Assembly (NCBI GenBank): GCA_020436935.1
Contig: JAGQWX010000023.1
Span: 1-64,000 of the forward strand
Origin: Saprospiraceae bacterium
GTDB taxonomy: Bacteria > Bacteroidota > Bacteroidia > Chitinophagales > Saprospiraceae
Direction of reading: 5' to 3'
Length of the DNA stretch: 64,000 nucleotides
The position numbers and the translations under genes are program-made. Shown one piece after another: positions 46,451 through 55,388 of this stretch. Every line of letters begins with the position of its first letter. Position 1 is the stretch's first letter. Under the pieces are notes generated by a model. That model was not told where the DNA came from and ran no database searches. It saw only the letters and a program-made list of their open reading frames with translations.

Positions 46451-48994
46451 CTACCAGTTGTATTTCAAGGTAATGCCGTATGTGCGAGGGTCTCCGAGTA
46501 CACCTGCGTAATGTCCTGCATTTCCTCCAGCAACCAGCAGTTGTTCGAAATATTGGGTGTTTGTGATGTTGCGGACCCAGCCAAAAATGGTTACACCATC
46601 GACATCTCTGAAACCTAGTCGCATATGAGCTAATCCATAACCATCTACATTCAGATATTTGGAGGGACTCGCATTCGAAGAGAAGGATGATCGATAGAAA
46701 AAGTCAACTCCTATGAAATATTTTCCTTCGTAGGTCATCCATTTTCCATCCTTTGCATACTCTCCGCTCAGGCTACCTGCCCATTTTGAAATTCCCGGTA
46801 ATACACCACCGGAGATGTCTTTGTATGTGAGAGTTCCGACTTCTTCCAAAGGAGGAGGTGCATTGGTGAAAACATCATATTTGCCATCGGTATAGGATAG
46901 CGCACCCTGGATATTGAAGACATCATTCCATCGATAGCTGCTTTCCAATTCTGCGCCCAAAACGCTAACCTGCCCTGCATTGGCGAGATACCCCCTGTTT
47001 AGGGCGAGGTCTGCAGTTTGCACAAGTGTCTGATAATTATTGATTTGTGTTCTGAAGATTGTCAGATTGGTGATAGTGTTTTTTATGGAGGAGGATTTGA
47101 TCCCCAACTCTGCATGATAAACGCGCTCTGGTTTTATGATTGCGAGGTCAGTCAAAACTTCACCATTTTCTCTCGGCAGGCCGCCCAGATTGACGCCAAC
47201 AGGTTTGAAATTGGAAGATAGGTTCAGGTAGGCCGTTATGGATTTTACGGGGAAGTAGGATAAGGCAAGCATTCCTGAAAGCCGTTGGTCGCGAACATTG
47301 GCTTCAAATGACTGAGGGGAATAAACCCTGCGTTGTAAGGCAATCAATTTTGGATCATCTGTTTGCAAACCACCATAAACTTCACTGTTGAAACTTACAT
47401 CTTTTATATCTGAATTGGCGCGAATACCACTTACCAAATGCCATTTTTCTGATAATTTCCAATCCAGGTTGGTGAAAACTGCTCCGCTGAATGACTGGAG
47501 AAATGGGTATGATTTCAGGCCATATCCATCAAGCAAACCAGGGGTTTTCCACAAGGGATCGTTGTTGTTCTGCGAAAACCTCCACTGATCTTTACCGGAT
47601 TCCTGGATGTGTGCACCAATGGGCTTCAAATTTTCCCAGATCGCAAATACACCGGTGCTTAAGTGGAGTTTCTTTTGGACCTGGGCGCTGTAACTGAACT
47701 CTTGCGACCATTGCTGGTGTGAAGACGGAGCTGCAGAAACGCTTAATGCTTCGAGTCCTGTAAAATCTCTGTCATTAGACGGTCTCCAGTTCCAAAATCT
47801 GAAAGCACTTATGGAGGTAAGTTTGCCTAAAGCAAGTCTGGTTTCTGCCGTAAGAGAGACACCACCATACTCATTGTTGGACCTCCACGGAATATCGTGG
47901 TCAATAATACGGTCAAATGGGTCATTGGATGGCAATTGATAATTTAAGTCGGAGATGATCGCAGGGAATTGCCTGAATGCCGGCTGAGCAGTCTCAACAA
48001 TACCAGCTACCACCTGGGCATAACCATTGGGTTGTTGTTTGCTGTAATCGGCAGATAAAAAGATCTCAGTATTGTTGATGCCATCATATAAAAAGCTGGA
48101 TTTCAGTCCTATATTGTTTTGGTCATTGACATATTCATCTCTGGTGGTATGGTACAATGTTCCATTTCTTTTGTTACCTGATAAAGAAATTCGTGCTGCC
48201 AAATGTTTGGACAATGGACCACTTATCGATGCTTTTGCCTGAGTCAGTCCGAAATTTCCAAAGCCAACTTCTACTTTACCTGTTGGCTGAAAAGTTGGTT
48301 TTCTGGATGTAATGTTGAAAGCCCCGGCTGTAGTATTTTTTCCAAACAAAGTACCTTGTGGTCCCCTAAGGACTTCAATTTGTTCCACATCAATGAAATC
48401 TATTGCCGTTGCAGCTGGTCTTGCCATGTAAACACCATCCACATAGAAACCAACTCCGGGATCGAGACCGTCATTAGTGAGGCCAAAGGTAGAACCCAGA
48501 CCCCGGATATTCAGACCGGTATTACGAGGATTTGAAGAATATAGTTGTACGCTGGGTACCAATTCTTTTACCCTGTTGACATTGTTTGCGCCAGTTTTTT
48601 CCACCATAGCACCATCAAGCACAGTGATTGGAATTGGGGTTTGATGCAGGGCTTCTTTCCTTCTTCGGGCGGTGACCGTAACCTCTTCGAAGGCATTGTC
48701 GGATACGAGGACCGATAGGATGATTTGGTTTTGATCAAGCACTTCAATGATTTGTGGATTGTAGCCAACTGAACGCACTTCCAGTTGGAAAGGAGGCAGC
48801 TTGTCGATCAGTTCGATTTCAAATTTTCCATCCAAATCGGTTACGCCAAACAAATGGGTGCCGATGATCTGGGCTGTTGCACCGATGACACTATTTCCTG
48901 AATTGTCCTTTACGCTGCCTGAGAGAATAACAGGAGACTGTGCAAGGGCATGTTGATATAAAAAGACGGCGAGTATGGGTAAGAATTTTTTCAT
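46451..48994 (-). CDS. TonB-dependent outer membrane receptor
   Basis: An 847-residue receptor. Signal peptide (LPILAVFLYQHALAQ), carboxypeptidase-regulatory-like domain at about 22-100 (LSGSVKDNSGNSVIGATAQI), TonB-box/plug at about 100-235 (EEVTVTARRRKE, NIRGLGSTFGLTNDGLDPGVG, EVLRGPQGTLFGKNTTAGAFNI) and a barrel ending GITLKYNW with a terminal aromatic residue. The plug motifs, including the R-G-P-Q-G-T-L-F-G-K-N-T run, resemble siderophore- and vitamin-type receptors of the FecA/FhuA style rather than SusC. No partner gene is adjacent. Confidence 0.92.
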   Translation of the reverse strand: MKKFLPILAVFLYQHALAQSPVILSGSVKDNSGNSVIGATAQIIGTHLFGVTDLDGKFEIELIDKLPPFQLEVRSVGYNPQIIEVLDQNQIILSVLVSDNAFEEVTVTARRRKEALHQTPIPITVLDGAMVEKTGANNVNRVKELVPSVQLYSSNPRNTGLNIRGLGSTFGLTNDGLDPGVGFYVDGVYMARPAATAIDFIDVEQIEVLRGPQGTLFGKNTTAGAFNITSRKPTFQPTGKVEVGFGNFGLTQAKASISGPLSKHLAARISLSGNKRNGTLYHTTRDEYVNDQNNIGLKSSFLYDGINNTEIFLSADYSKQQPNGYAQVVAGIVETAQPAFRQFPAIISDLNYQLPSNDPFDRIIDHDIPWRSNNEYGGVSLTAETRLALGKLTSISAFRFWNWRPSNDRDFTGLEALSVSAAPSSHQQWSQEFSYSAQVQKKLHLSTGVFAIWENLKPIGAHIQESGKDQWRFSQNNNDPLWKTPGLLDGYGLKSYPFLQSFSGAVFTNLDWKLSEKWHLVSGIRANSDIKDVSFNSEVYGGLQTDDPKLIALQRRVYSPQSFEANVRDQRLSGMLALSYFPVKSITAYLNLSSNFKPVGVNLGGLPRENGEVLTDLAIIKPERVYHAELGIKSSSIKNTITNLTIFRTQINNYQTLVQTADLALNRGYLANAGQVSVLGAELESSYRWNDVFNIQGALSYTDGKYDVFTNAPPPLEEVGTLTYKDISGGVLPGISKWAGSLSGEYAKDGKWMTYEGKYFIGVDFFYRSSFSSNASPSKYLNVDGYGLAHMRLGFRDVDGVTIFGWVRNITNTQYFEQLLVAGGNAGHYAGVLGDPRTYGITLKYNW

Positions 48995-49351
48995 CTGTAA
49001 TTTTTTGGCTAAAGTATACTAATTTGATAGAATAAGTAGAATAAGTAAATAATTTTTATAAAAATTAATAAAAACCCCCATTTCATACTGTGTTCATTCG
49101 ATGGAATGTTGTTTTTGTGAATTAATTCTTAATTCAGACTTATATAAATGTCTCCTAAATGTGTTATCCTTAAAAAATGTGATAAGTAAAATCTGCTCAT
49201 TAAGTGTAGTAAATGATGAAGCTTTTTGAATGGATGGAATCAACTAATGAGGTCAAATTGGTACTTAGCTGAAATCGTATGTATCTAAAAAGACCCTGCG
49301 AACTTTTATATTTTCTTTATATGCTGGTGGCTAAATTTGTAAATCAATTGA
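48995..49351. other. Divergent region between TonB receptor and KdpD-like kinase
   Basis: AT-rich, without a gene. The right end holds the kinase promoter: a TTTATA-N5-TTTATA box at 49305-49321 and TAAATTTG at 49332-49339. On the left, TATACTTTAG on the minus strand near 49005-49014 resembles a -7 box for the receptor gene. Confidence 0.6.
49305..49339 (+). promoter_or_regulatory. KdpE-like operator and -7 box of the kinase gene
   Basis: TTTATATTTTCTTTATA (49305-49321) is a direct repeat of TTTATA with a 5-base gap. It is followed after exactly 10 bases by TAAATTTG (49332-49339), a TAnnTTTG match, so the box covers the -33 region, where an OmpR-type activator would bind. It closely resembles the E. 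coli KdpE site as I recall it (TTTATA followed by a T-run and TTTACA). The same box occurs twice before trkH. Confidence 0.7.
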
Positions 49352-50428
49352 ATGAAGATGTGGAGCAGAAGATGGAATATGTATCAACAATTTGGCATTG
49401 GGCTGGCGTTGGTAACATTTGCGAGTTTGTCTTGCTATGTCCTAAATGATTACATTGGATTTAGGGCAGTTGCATTGATACTACTTCTTACTGTGTCGTT
49501 TTCTGCAATGATCCTGGATATTTTTCCTGTATTACTGACAGCTTTTTTAAGTGCCCTGATATGGAATTTTTTCTTTATTCCTCCAGTCATGACCCTGCGC
49601 ATCAACAGTGCAGAAGATGGGTTGATGTTTTTAATGTACTTTGCAATTGCATCCATCAATGCCGTATTGACCCATCAAATAAGGCAATTGGAAGAAAAAC
49701 AAAGGGATAAAGAAGAAAAGGACAAATCCATTCTATTGTACAATGCTATCCTTAATTCCTTGTCGCATGAATTAAAAACCCCCATCGCAACAATAGTTGG
49801 ATCACTCGACATTATCACAGAAAACAAGGGCAAACTTGAACCGGCGACCATCCATGAGCTTCATGATGAAATGGCTATAGCGGGCAACAGGCTTCATATG
49901 CAGGTCAATAATCTGCTCAATATGAGTAGGGTGGAAGCGGGAGTGATCAAAGCCAAGCCAGATTGGACGGATGTTGAGGAATTATTGTATCGCTGCATTA
50001 CTTATTTCAAAGAAGAGGGCGATCGTATTGAATATCAGTCTCTTGGGGAAGTTCCTTTGCTTTGGTTGGATGAAGGTTTGGTTGAACAATGCATCATCAA
50101 TTTGCTGCAGAATGCTTCCAGGCACACACCTGCTGGCACCGGGATACATATGGAGACAAATTATAAGTCAGGAGTTTTAAAACTGGTGGTCAGCGACGAG
50201 GGCCCCGGATTTAAGCCGGAAGAAGTTGATTTTGTATTTGACAAGTTTTACAAGATAGACAAAACATCTACAGGCGGCACCGGACTTGGGCTTTCTATCG
50301 TGAAAGGCCTTGTCAGAGCCATGGAAGGCAGTGTTGACCTGAATCACAGCGGTAAGTTCAAGGGGGCGGAATTTACCATCAAAATACCATGTAAGTCGGC
50401 TCAAAAAATACAGATACCCAATGAATAA
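49352..50428 (+). CDS. Short KdpD-like sensor histidine kinase (DUF4118)
   Basis: A 358-residue kinase. Four membrane helices at about 12-110 match the DUF4118 domain of KdpD (ILDIFPVLLTAFLSALIWNFFFIPP). A HisKA box NSLSHELKTPIATIVGSLD (H139) and a HATPase domain (NLLQNASRHTP, DEGPGF, GGTGLGLSIVKGLV) follow. The N-terminal KdpD and universal-stress domains of full-length KdpD (about 900 residues) are missing, so potassium or ATP sensing must differ. The stop overlaps the start of the regulator gene by 8 bases. Confidence 0.9.
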   Translation: MKMWSRRWNMYQQFGIGLALVTFASLSCYVLNDYIGFRAVALILLLTVSFSAMILDIFPVLLTAFLSALIWNFFFIPPVMTLRINSAEDGLMFLMYFAIASINAVLTHQIRQLEEKQRDKEEKDKSILLYNAILNSLSHELKTPIATIVGSLDIITENKGKLEPATIHELHDEMAIAGNRLHMQVNNLLNMSRVEAGVIKAKPDWTDVEELLYRCITYFKEEGDRIEYQSLGEVPLLWLDEGLVEQCIINLLQNASRHTPAGTGIHMETNYKSGVLKLVVSDEGPGFKPEEVDFVFDKFYKIDKTSTGGTGLGLSIVKGLVRAMEGSVDLNHSGKFKGAEFTIKIPCKSAQKIQIPNE

Positions 50429-51098
50429 AGCAGAAATTCTGATCATAGATGATGAGCCTCAGATTAGAAAATTGCTCACCATCAATTTAGAAAATCACGA
50501 TTACAAAGTGGTCCAGGCCACCAATGGAAAAGAAGGCATTGCCCTTGCTGCCGCTCACCCTCCTGATCTCATCATTTTGGATCTTGGGCTTCCGGACATC
50601 AATGGACAAGAAGTGCTTAAAGAACTCAGGTCCTGGTTTACCAGTCCCATCATCATTTTGAGCGTATTGGATGGGGAAGATGATATAGTCATAGCCCTGG
50701 ATCATGGCGCTGCAGATTACCTGACCAAACCCTTCAGGTCTGGAGAATTGCTTGCCAGAATAAGATCAGCCATCAGAAGAAATCAGAACTCAGACCAACA
50801 TACTGAATTGATATTTAAAGAGTTGAAATTAGACCTGGTGGCGCGCCAGGTCTGGCTCAGAAATGAAGTATTAAAATTGACTTCCACGGAGTATAATCTT
50901 TTGCTGCTTTTTGCAAAAAATGAAGGTAAAGTATTGACACACAGATTTTTACTCAGGGAAATTTGGGGAGCTTCGTATGTCCATGAAACTCAATATCTTC
51001 GGGTATTTGTGGCTGCATTAAGAAAAAAAATTGAAGCCAATCCCAATAAACCTGAATACATCATCACAGAGAGTGGTGTTGGATATCGATTTCTGTAA
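50421..51098 (+). CDS. kdpE: KdpE-like OmpR/PhoB-family response regulator
   Basis: A 225-residue regulator: receiver with IIDDEPQIRKLL, phosphate acceptor D54 in LIILDLGLPDING and Lys in DYLTKPFRSGELLAR, then a winged-helix domain (about 130-225) with LTSTEYNLLLLFAKNEGKVLTH and a C-terminal YIITESGVGYRFL hairpin. The receiver resembles KdpE. It pairs with the kinase it overlaps. Its likely target is the TTTATA-N5-TTTATA box before the kinase gene and before trkH. Confidence 0.88.
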   Translation: MNKAEILIIDDEPQIRKLLTINLENHDYKVVQATNGKEGIALAAAHPPDLIILDLGLPDINGQEVLKELRSWFTSPIIILSVLDGEDDIVIALDHGAADYLTKPFRSGELLARIRSAIRRNQNSDQHTELIFKELKLDLVARQVWLRNEVLKLTSTEYNLLLLFAKNEGKVLTHRFLLREIWGASYVHETQYLRVFVAALRKKIEANPNKPEYIITESGVGYRFL

Positions 51099-51101
51099 AT
51101 C

Positions 51102-51168
51102 TTTATATTTTCTTTATACGCAGGTATTTTTGTTTTATACCCTCTTTATACCGATGAAATGATCTTTG
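51102..51168 (+). promoter_or_regulatory. Two KdpE-like boxes and -7 element before trkH
   Basis: TTTATATTTTCTTTATA (51102-51118, identical to the box before the kinase gene) and TTTATACCCTCTTTATA (51134-51150) lie 32 bp apart, three helical turns. Ten bases after the second box is GATCTTTG (51161-51168), one mismatch from TAnnTTTG. The spacing equals that at the kinase promoter. Confidence 0.7.
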
Positions 51169-51192
51169 TCTTATTAAATGATATAAAAGACA

Positions 51193-52593
51193 ATGGATCA
51201 GTTAAACACTTTACCCCGAACCAAAGGTATAATTGAAAATACAAATTGGAATCTTAAAAAAATCTTGTGGAGAAAGCTGAGAAAATTCCAATTATTGTTG
51301 TCTCCACAGCAAAATTTACTTTTTGGCTTTCTAGTGTATTCTATCATAGGATGGATGTTGCTCTGCCTTCCATTCATGCATAAGCTGGATGTAAGTCCAA
51401 TTGACCACCTTTTTACTGCAGCTTCCGCACTCTCAACAACTGGTCTGGTGACCAGCAGCTTATATGATACTTACAATATATGGGGCCAAATGGTTGTAGC
51501 CTTGCTCATTCAGATTGGAGGGATAGGTTATATGACTTTTACTTCCTTTGTGTTGATAGCCAAGGGTAGTCAATTGACCCATTGGCACCAGCGGGTGCTG
51601 AATGCAGAGTTTTCTGTTCCCAGGGAATTCAAGCTGAGAGATTTTCTAAAAGCGGTTATTATTTTTACCATCATCATAGAATTATTGGGTGCTATTTGCT
51701 TCTACATTGGATTTATCAGACTAGGTGTGGAGCCCAACTTTGCACTGTGGAGTAGCATATTTCACAGTATTTCGACATTTTGTACTGCCGGTTTTGGATT
51801 GTATAATGATAGTTTTGAACAATTTAAAGGAGATGTATTTCTGAATACCATCATATCGGTCTTGGCCCTTGCCGGTTCACTGGGTTTCATTGTTGTTACT
51901 GATGTTTGGCACAGGATAACCGGAAGGAGCAAAAAATTGACATTTACTACACATGCCATTATACACGTGACCTGGATTTTATTGTTGGTTGGAACTGCTT
52001 TGTTTTACTTTTTCGAACCAACATTGGCTCTATACGAAGAGGATAAACTAATGATATCTTTTTTCCAGGCCATGACTGCCTTGACAACTGTTGGATTCAA
52101 CACCATTCCCGTCGGCAACCTGACAACATCGGTGCTCATGGTTTTGGTCATGCTTATGTTTATTGGAGCCTCTCCTGCCGGAACCGGTGGAGGACTCAAG
52201 TCTACAACCTTTGCTATTTTGATCACATTGGTATGGAATAAAATCAGAAACAACCGGAGTATTCTGTTTTTCGGTAAAAAATTGTCTTCCAAAAAAATTG
52301 AGCTGGCTACCTCTATTTTTACATTGTATTCCGGAGTGATGTGTGTGGCTGTCTTTTTATTGCTCCTGGTAGATGATTTTCCATTAGAGAAGATCATATT
52401 TGAAGCAGTATCGGCATTGGGTACAGTTGGCTTGAGTACAGGCATTACAGGTCAATTGAGTGTTGCCGGAAAGCTAATACTTATCGCAGTGATGTTCGTT
52501 GGCCGCCTTGGAGTCCTCACCTTTGGCTTAGCACTTCTTGCACATAAAGACAAGAATATGGATATCAATGCTGAGGAAGATCTATCGATTTAG
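51193..52593 (+). CDS. trkH: TrkH/KtrB-family potassium transporter
   Basis: A 466-residue membrane protein with four M-P-M repeats, typical of TrkH/KtrB. Pore-loop motifs are seen at TAASALSTTGLVTSS, HSISTFCTAGFGLYND, QAMTALTTVGFNTIPVG and EAVSALGTVGLSTGI; each holds the Gly of the K+ filter. The loop glycine-rich SPAGTGGGLKSTTF segment is typical of M2 of repeat three. It is a K+ uptake channel-like transporter. No TrkA/KtrA RCK subunit is encoded nearby, although these proteins normally need one. Confidence 0.92.
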   Translation: MDQLNTLPRTKGIIENTNWNLKKILWRKLRKFQLLLSPQQNLLFGFLVYSIIGWMLLCLPFMHKLDVSPIDHLFTAASALSTTGLVTSSLYDTYNIWGQMVVALLIQIGGIGYMTFTSFVLIAKGSQLTHWHQRVLNAEFSVPREFKLRDFLKAVIIFTIIIELLGAICFYIGFIRLGVEPNFALWSSIFHSISTFCTAGFGLYNDSFEQFKGDVFLNTIISVLALAGSLGFIVVTDVWHRITGRSKKLTFTTHAIIHVTWILLLVGTALFYFFEPTLALYEEDKLMISFFQAMTALTTVGFNTIPVGNLTTSVLMVLVMLMFIGASPAGTGGGLKSTTFAILITLVWNKIRNNRSILFFGKKLSSKKIELATSIFTLYSGVMCVAVFLLLLVDDFPLEKIIFEAVSALGTVGLSTGITGQLSVAGKLILIAVMFVGRLGVLTFGLALLAHKDKNMDINAEEDLSI

Positions 52594-52666
52594 GACATTC
52601 CTCTTCCCTTTGTGTATCTATTCAGATAGGATTTTTAGTCAGTTTTATTCTTCAAGGAAAATTGCC

Positions 52667-53782
52667 TTATGCCGTTCTCTTCCTATAATTTAAAACCGCC
52701 AATCCAATCAATACTACAGCAAACAGACTCATTCTGCCATATTCTGGCAGCAAATCCTGGATGGTGCTTCCCTTGATGAAAATAGAGCGGATGACTTTGA
52801 TGAAATGTGTAGGTGGCAAAAACTCTGAAACAGTTCTTGCCCATGCCGGCATGCTTTCTGTCGGAGTGTACAAACCACTCAGGAGGACAAAATTCATCAT
52901 GATAAAAAAGCTAAAAAGAGTAGCTTGTTGCTGGGTGTCCACAAAAGTGCTCAGCAACAGCCCTATTCCCAGAACAGCCATGAGATAAATTGCACTGTAA
53001 AGATAAATGGCAAAGTATCCACCCACGCTTGTCAATCCAAATACGATGTAACTCACAATGAAACCAATGGTGATGGACACCAAACCCAGTATCCAGAAGG
53101 GCAGTAGTTTTCCTATGATGAATTGGTGTTTTTTGAGTGGCGTAACGTTGATTTGTTCAATGGTACCGACCTCTTTTTCTGATACGATGTTGAGTGCGCT
53201 GATCAAGGCACCAACCATGGTCACAAGAAGGGCGAGGATACCCGGCACCATGAACATGTGGTAGTCGTTCAGCGGATTGTACCAGTTTTGAGACAAGCTT
53301 TGTATGGTGACAATCTCACTGTTCCTGGGCATGACCATCAATTCCTCGCGTATCTCATTGTTGAAACTGCTTATGATCTGACTGGCATACATGCTGCCCA
53401 ATCCTGCTTTTACGCCATTTACCGCGTCTGTGGCCATGTGGATGGTGGCCTTATTTTCTTTGATCAGGTTTTTTTCAAAATGGGGTGGGATGGTGATGAT
53501 GAGGTCAGCCTTGCCATCTTCAATCACCTGTAATGCCTTTCTGTAATCCTGACCCTGCCAGTTGAGTGTGAAGTATCCCCCCGCATCAAATTTTTGGATG
53601 AGCCTTTGTGCATAAGTGCTGTTGTCCTGATTGACAATGGCCAGATGGATGTTTTTGATTTCGTAGTCCGCTGCAAAGGGCAGCAAAATAAGCTGGATGA
53701 TGGGCATGGCGATCATCATTCTCAGGATGTTGGGGTTCCTGAAAATCTGCCTGAATTCTTTTTTTACAACTATTCCTATCAT
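52667..53782 (-). CDS. ABC-2 type transporter permease (YbhR/YbhS-like)
   Basis: A 371-residue permease with an N-terminal helix (about 20-37), a large extracytoplasmic domain (about 40-170) and five C-terminal helices. Motifs include EKEVGTIEQINVTPLKKHQFIIGKLLPFW and LSGLYTPTESMPAWARTVSEFLPPTHF. It is the last gene of the exporter operon and overlaps the upstream permease by 4 bases. The two permeases are homologous and form the heterodimeric pore. Confidence 0.9.
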   Translation of the reverse strand: MIGIVVKKEFRQIFRNPNILRMMIAMPIIQLILLPFAADYEIKNIHLAIVNQDNSTYAQRLIQKFDAGGYFTLNWQGQDYRKALQVIEDGKADLIITIPPHFEKNLIKENKATIHMATDAVNGVKAGLGSMYASQIISSFNNEIREELMVMPRNSEIVTIQSLSQNWYNPLNDYHMFMVPGILALLVTMVGALISALNIVSEKEVGTIEQINVTPLKKHQFIIGKLLPFWILGLVSITIGFIVSYIVFGLTSVGGYFAIYLYSAIYLMAVLGIGLLLSTFVDTQQQATLFSFFIMMNFVLLSGLYTPTESMPAWARTVSEFLPPTHFIKVIRSIFIKGSTIQDLLPEYGRMSLFAVVLIGLAVLNYRKRTA

Positions 53783-54885
53783 GACAACCTGATTTTGAAT
53801 CTTTTGACAGCTAGCAGAATAAAAAACGTGGTCATGCCGACGAGGACCAGAGTTTGTTTCCAGATGTGTTCAAATCCCAGGCCTTTCACCATGATCGACC
53901 GGAGTATTTCATAGTAATAGCGGGTAGGCACCACATTGCTGATGACCTGCATGGGTTTGGGCATGTTTTCGATGGGAAACATAAAGCCGCTGAAGATCAG
54001 ACTGGGCATCATCAAACCAACAAGTGAAATAAACATGGCCACCTGTTGCTGATTGACGCTATTGGAAATGAGCAAGCCTAAAGCCAGAGTTGTAAATATA
54101 AAAAGTATGCTCAAAATCAGCAGCAGTGCCAGGTTGCCCTGCATGGGCATATCCAGCACATATCTTGCCATCGCCAAAATGATGAGGACGTCAATGAAAC
54201 AAAGCAGTGCATATGGAATAGCCTTGGATACCACCACCATCAGAGGTTTGACAGGTGAAACCAAAAGCAGCTCCATGGTCCCGAATTCTTTTTCCTTTAC
54301 GATGGAGACAGAGGTCATCATAGCACCCAGCAAAGTCAAAATCAGGGCCATTACGCCCGGAACAAAGTTATATGCACTCAGCAGCTGTGGATTGTACAAC
54401 ATCCTATTCTCCACATTGATGGTGTATGGCATTTCCAATTCACCAAGCTTCTCTTTCTGCATGGCCCCAATGATGTTTCTTGCATAACCCACCATTGTCG
54501 TCGCTGTATTGGGGTCGGTAGCATCAGCAATGAGATTGATCGTCGCCATTTTTCCATGGCTCAGTTTTTCATCAAAATCTTCTTCAAAAACCACCACCAT
54601 CCGGCCTTCATTCGTCTTGAAATAAGTATCAATTTCCTTGTCCGAAGACAACCTTTTATTCACCGTAAAATATTTGCTCTGGTCGAGCCTATCTGACAAT
54701 TCCAAAACATCCTGGTCAAAGCTCGACGCCAGAATAGCAATATTGGAATTTTTGACCTCATTGCTCAACGCAAAGCCAAACAGCAACATCATGGAGATGG
54801 GCAAAGCAATCAGGATAAACAAGCTGCGTTTGTCCCTCCAGACATGCTGGAATTCTTTGATCACGAAGGATAAAAATGTATTCAT
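53779..54885 (-). CDS. ABC-2 type transporter permease (YbhS/YbhR-like)
   Basis: A 368-residue permease, paralogue of its downstream neighbour: EKEFGTMELLLVSPVKPLMVVVSKAIPY and FSGFMFPIENMPKPMQVISNVVPTRYYYEILRSIMVKG. An N-terminal helix, an extracytoplasmic domain and five more helices. It is separated from the ATPase gene by 495 bp of repeats, unlike all other neighbours in this operon. Confidence 0.9.
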   Translation of the reverse strand: MNTFLSFVIKEFQHVWRDKRSLFILIALPISMMLLFGFALSNEVKNSNIAILASSFDQDVLELSDRLDQSKYFTVNKRLSSDKEIDTYFKTNEGRMVVVFEEDFDEKLSHGKMATINLIADATDPNTATTMVGYARNIIGAMQKEKLGELEMPYTINVENRMLYNPQLLSAYNFVPGVMALILTLLGAMMTSVSIVKEKEFGTMELLLVSPVKPLMVVVSKAIPYALLCFIDVLIILAMARYVLDMPMQGNLALLLILSILFIFTTLALGLLISNSVNQQQVAMFISLVGLMMPSLIFSGFMFPIENMPKPMQVISNVVPTRYYYEILRSIMVKGLGFEHIWKQTLVLVGMTTFFILLAVKRFKIRLS

Positions 54886-55380
54886 TGTTCTTTTTTTAAG
54901 CTGTTAGCCATTAGCTGTTAGCTCTTAGCTGTTAGCTTTTTTTGGGCCTATGGCTTTGGCTGCGCTCAGCTACCGAAGGCCAATTTATTGTCGTTTATCA
55001 TTTAACATTAACCATTAATCATTAACCATTGCTCGTGGCTTCGACTCCGCTCAGCCACCGGCGGCCAATTAACTGTCATTTATCATTTAACATTAACCAT
55101 TAACCATTGCTCGTGGCTTCGACTCCGCTCAGCCACCTTTGTTTTTTATTCCGAATTACGATTTTCACAACTCACAACTCACAACTCACAACTCACAACT
55201 CACAACTCACAACTCACAACTCACAACTCACAACTCACAATCCACCACACACAATCCACCACACACAATCCACCACTCACCACACACAATCCACCACTCA
55301 CCACTCACTAATCCACCACTCACCACTCCACCACACACAATCCACCACTCACCACTCACTAATCCACTACTCACCACTCA
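54886..55380. repeat. Repeat block splitting the exporter operon
   Basis: No gene. From left: six AGCTGTT-type heptamers (54899-54940), an imperfect CTCAGC element (54952-54974), five TTAACCA-type heptamers (54994-55028), a CTCAGC element (55037-55059), four more TTAACCA-type heptamers (55079-55106), another element (55115-55137), then a 215-bp heptamer array. The half-units 54980-55060 and 55064-55140 are tandem duplicates of one another. Confidence 0.9.
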
Positions 55381-55388
55381 CTAACCAT
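55166..55388 (+). repeat. Heptanucleotide microsatellite (CACAACT and variants)
   Basis: Ten perfect CACAACT units (55166-55235) are followed by variants of the same length, CACAATC, CACCACA, CACCACT and CACTAAT, to 55388. The array runs into the stop codon of the ATPase gene at 55381. The apparent open frame of repeated TTHNSQ on the plus strand is a by-product of the period and not a gene. Confidence 0.92.
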
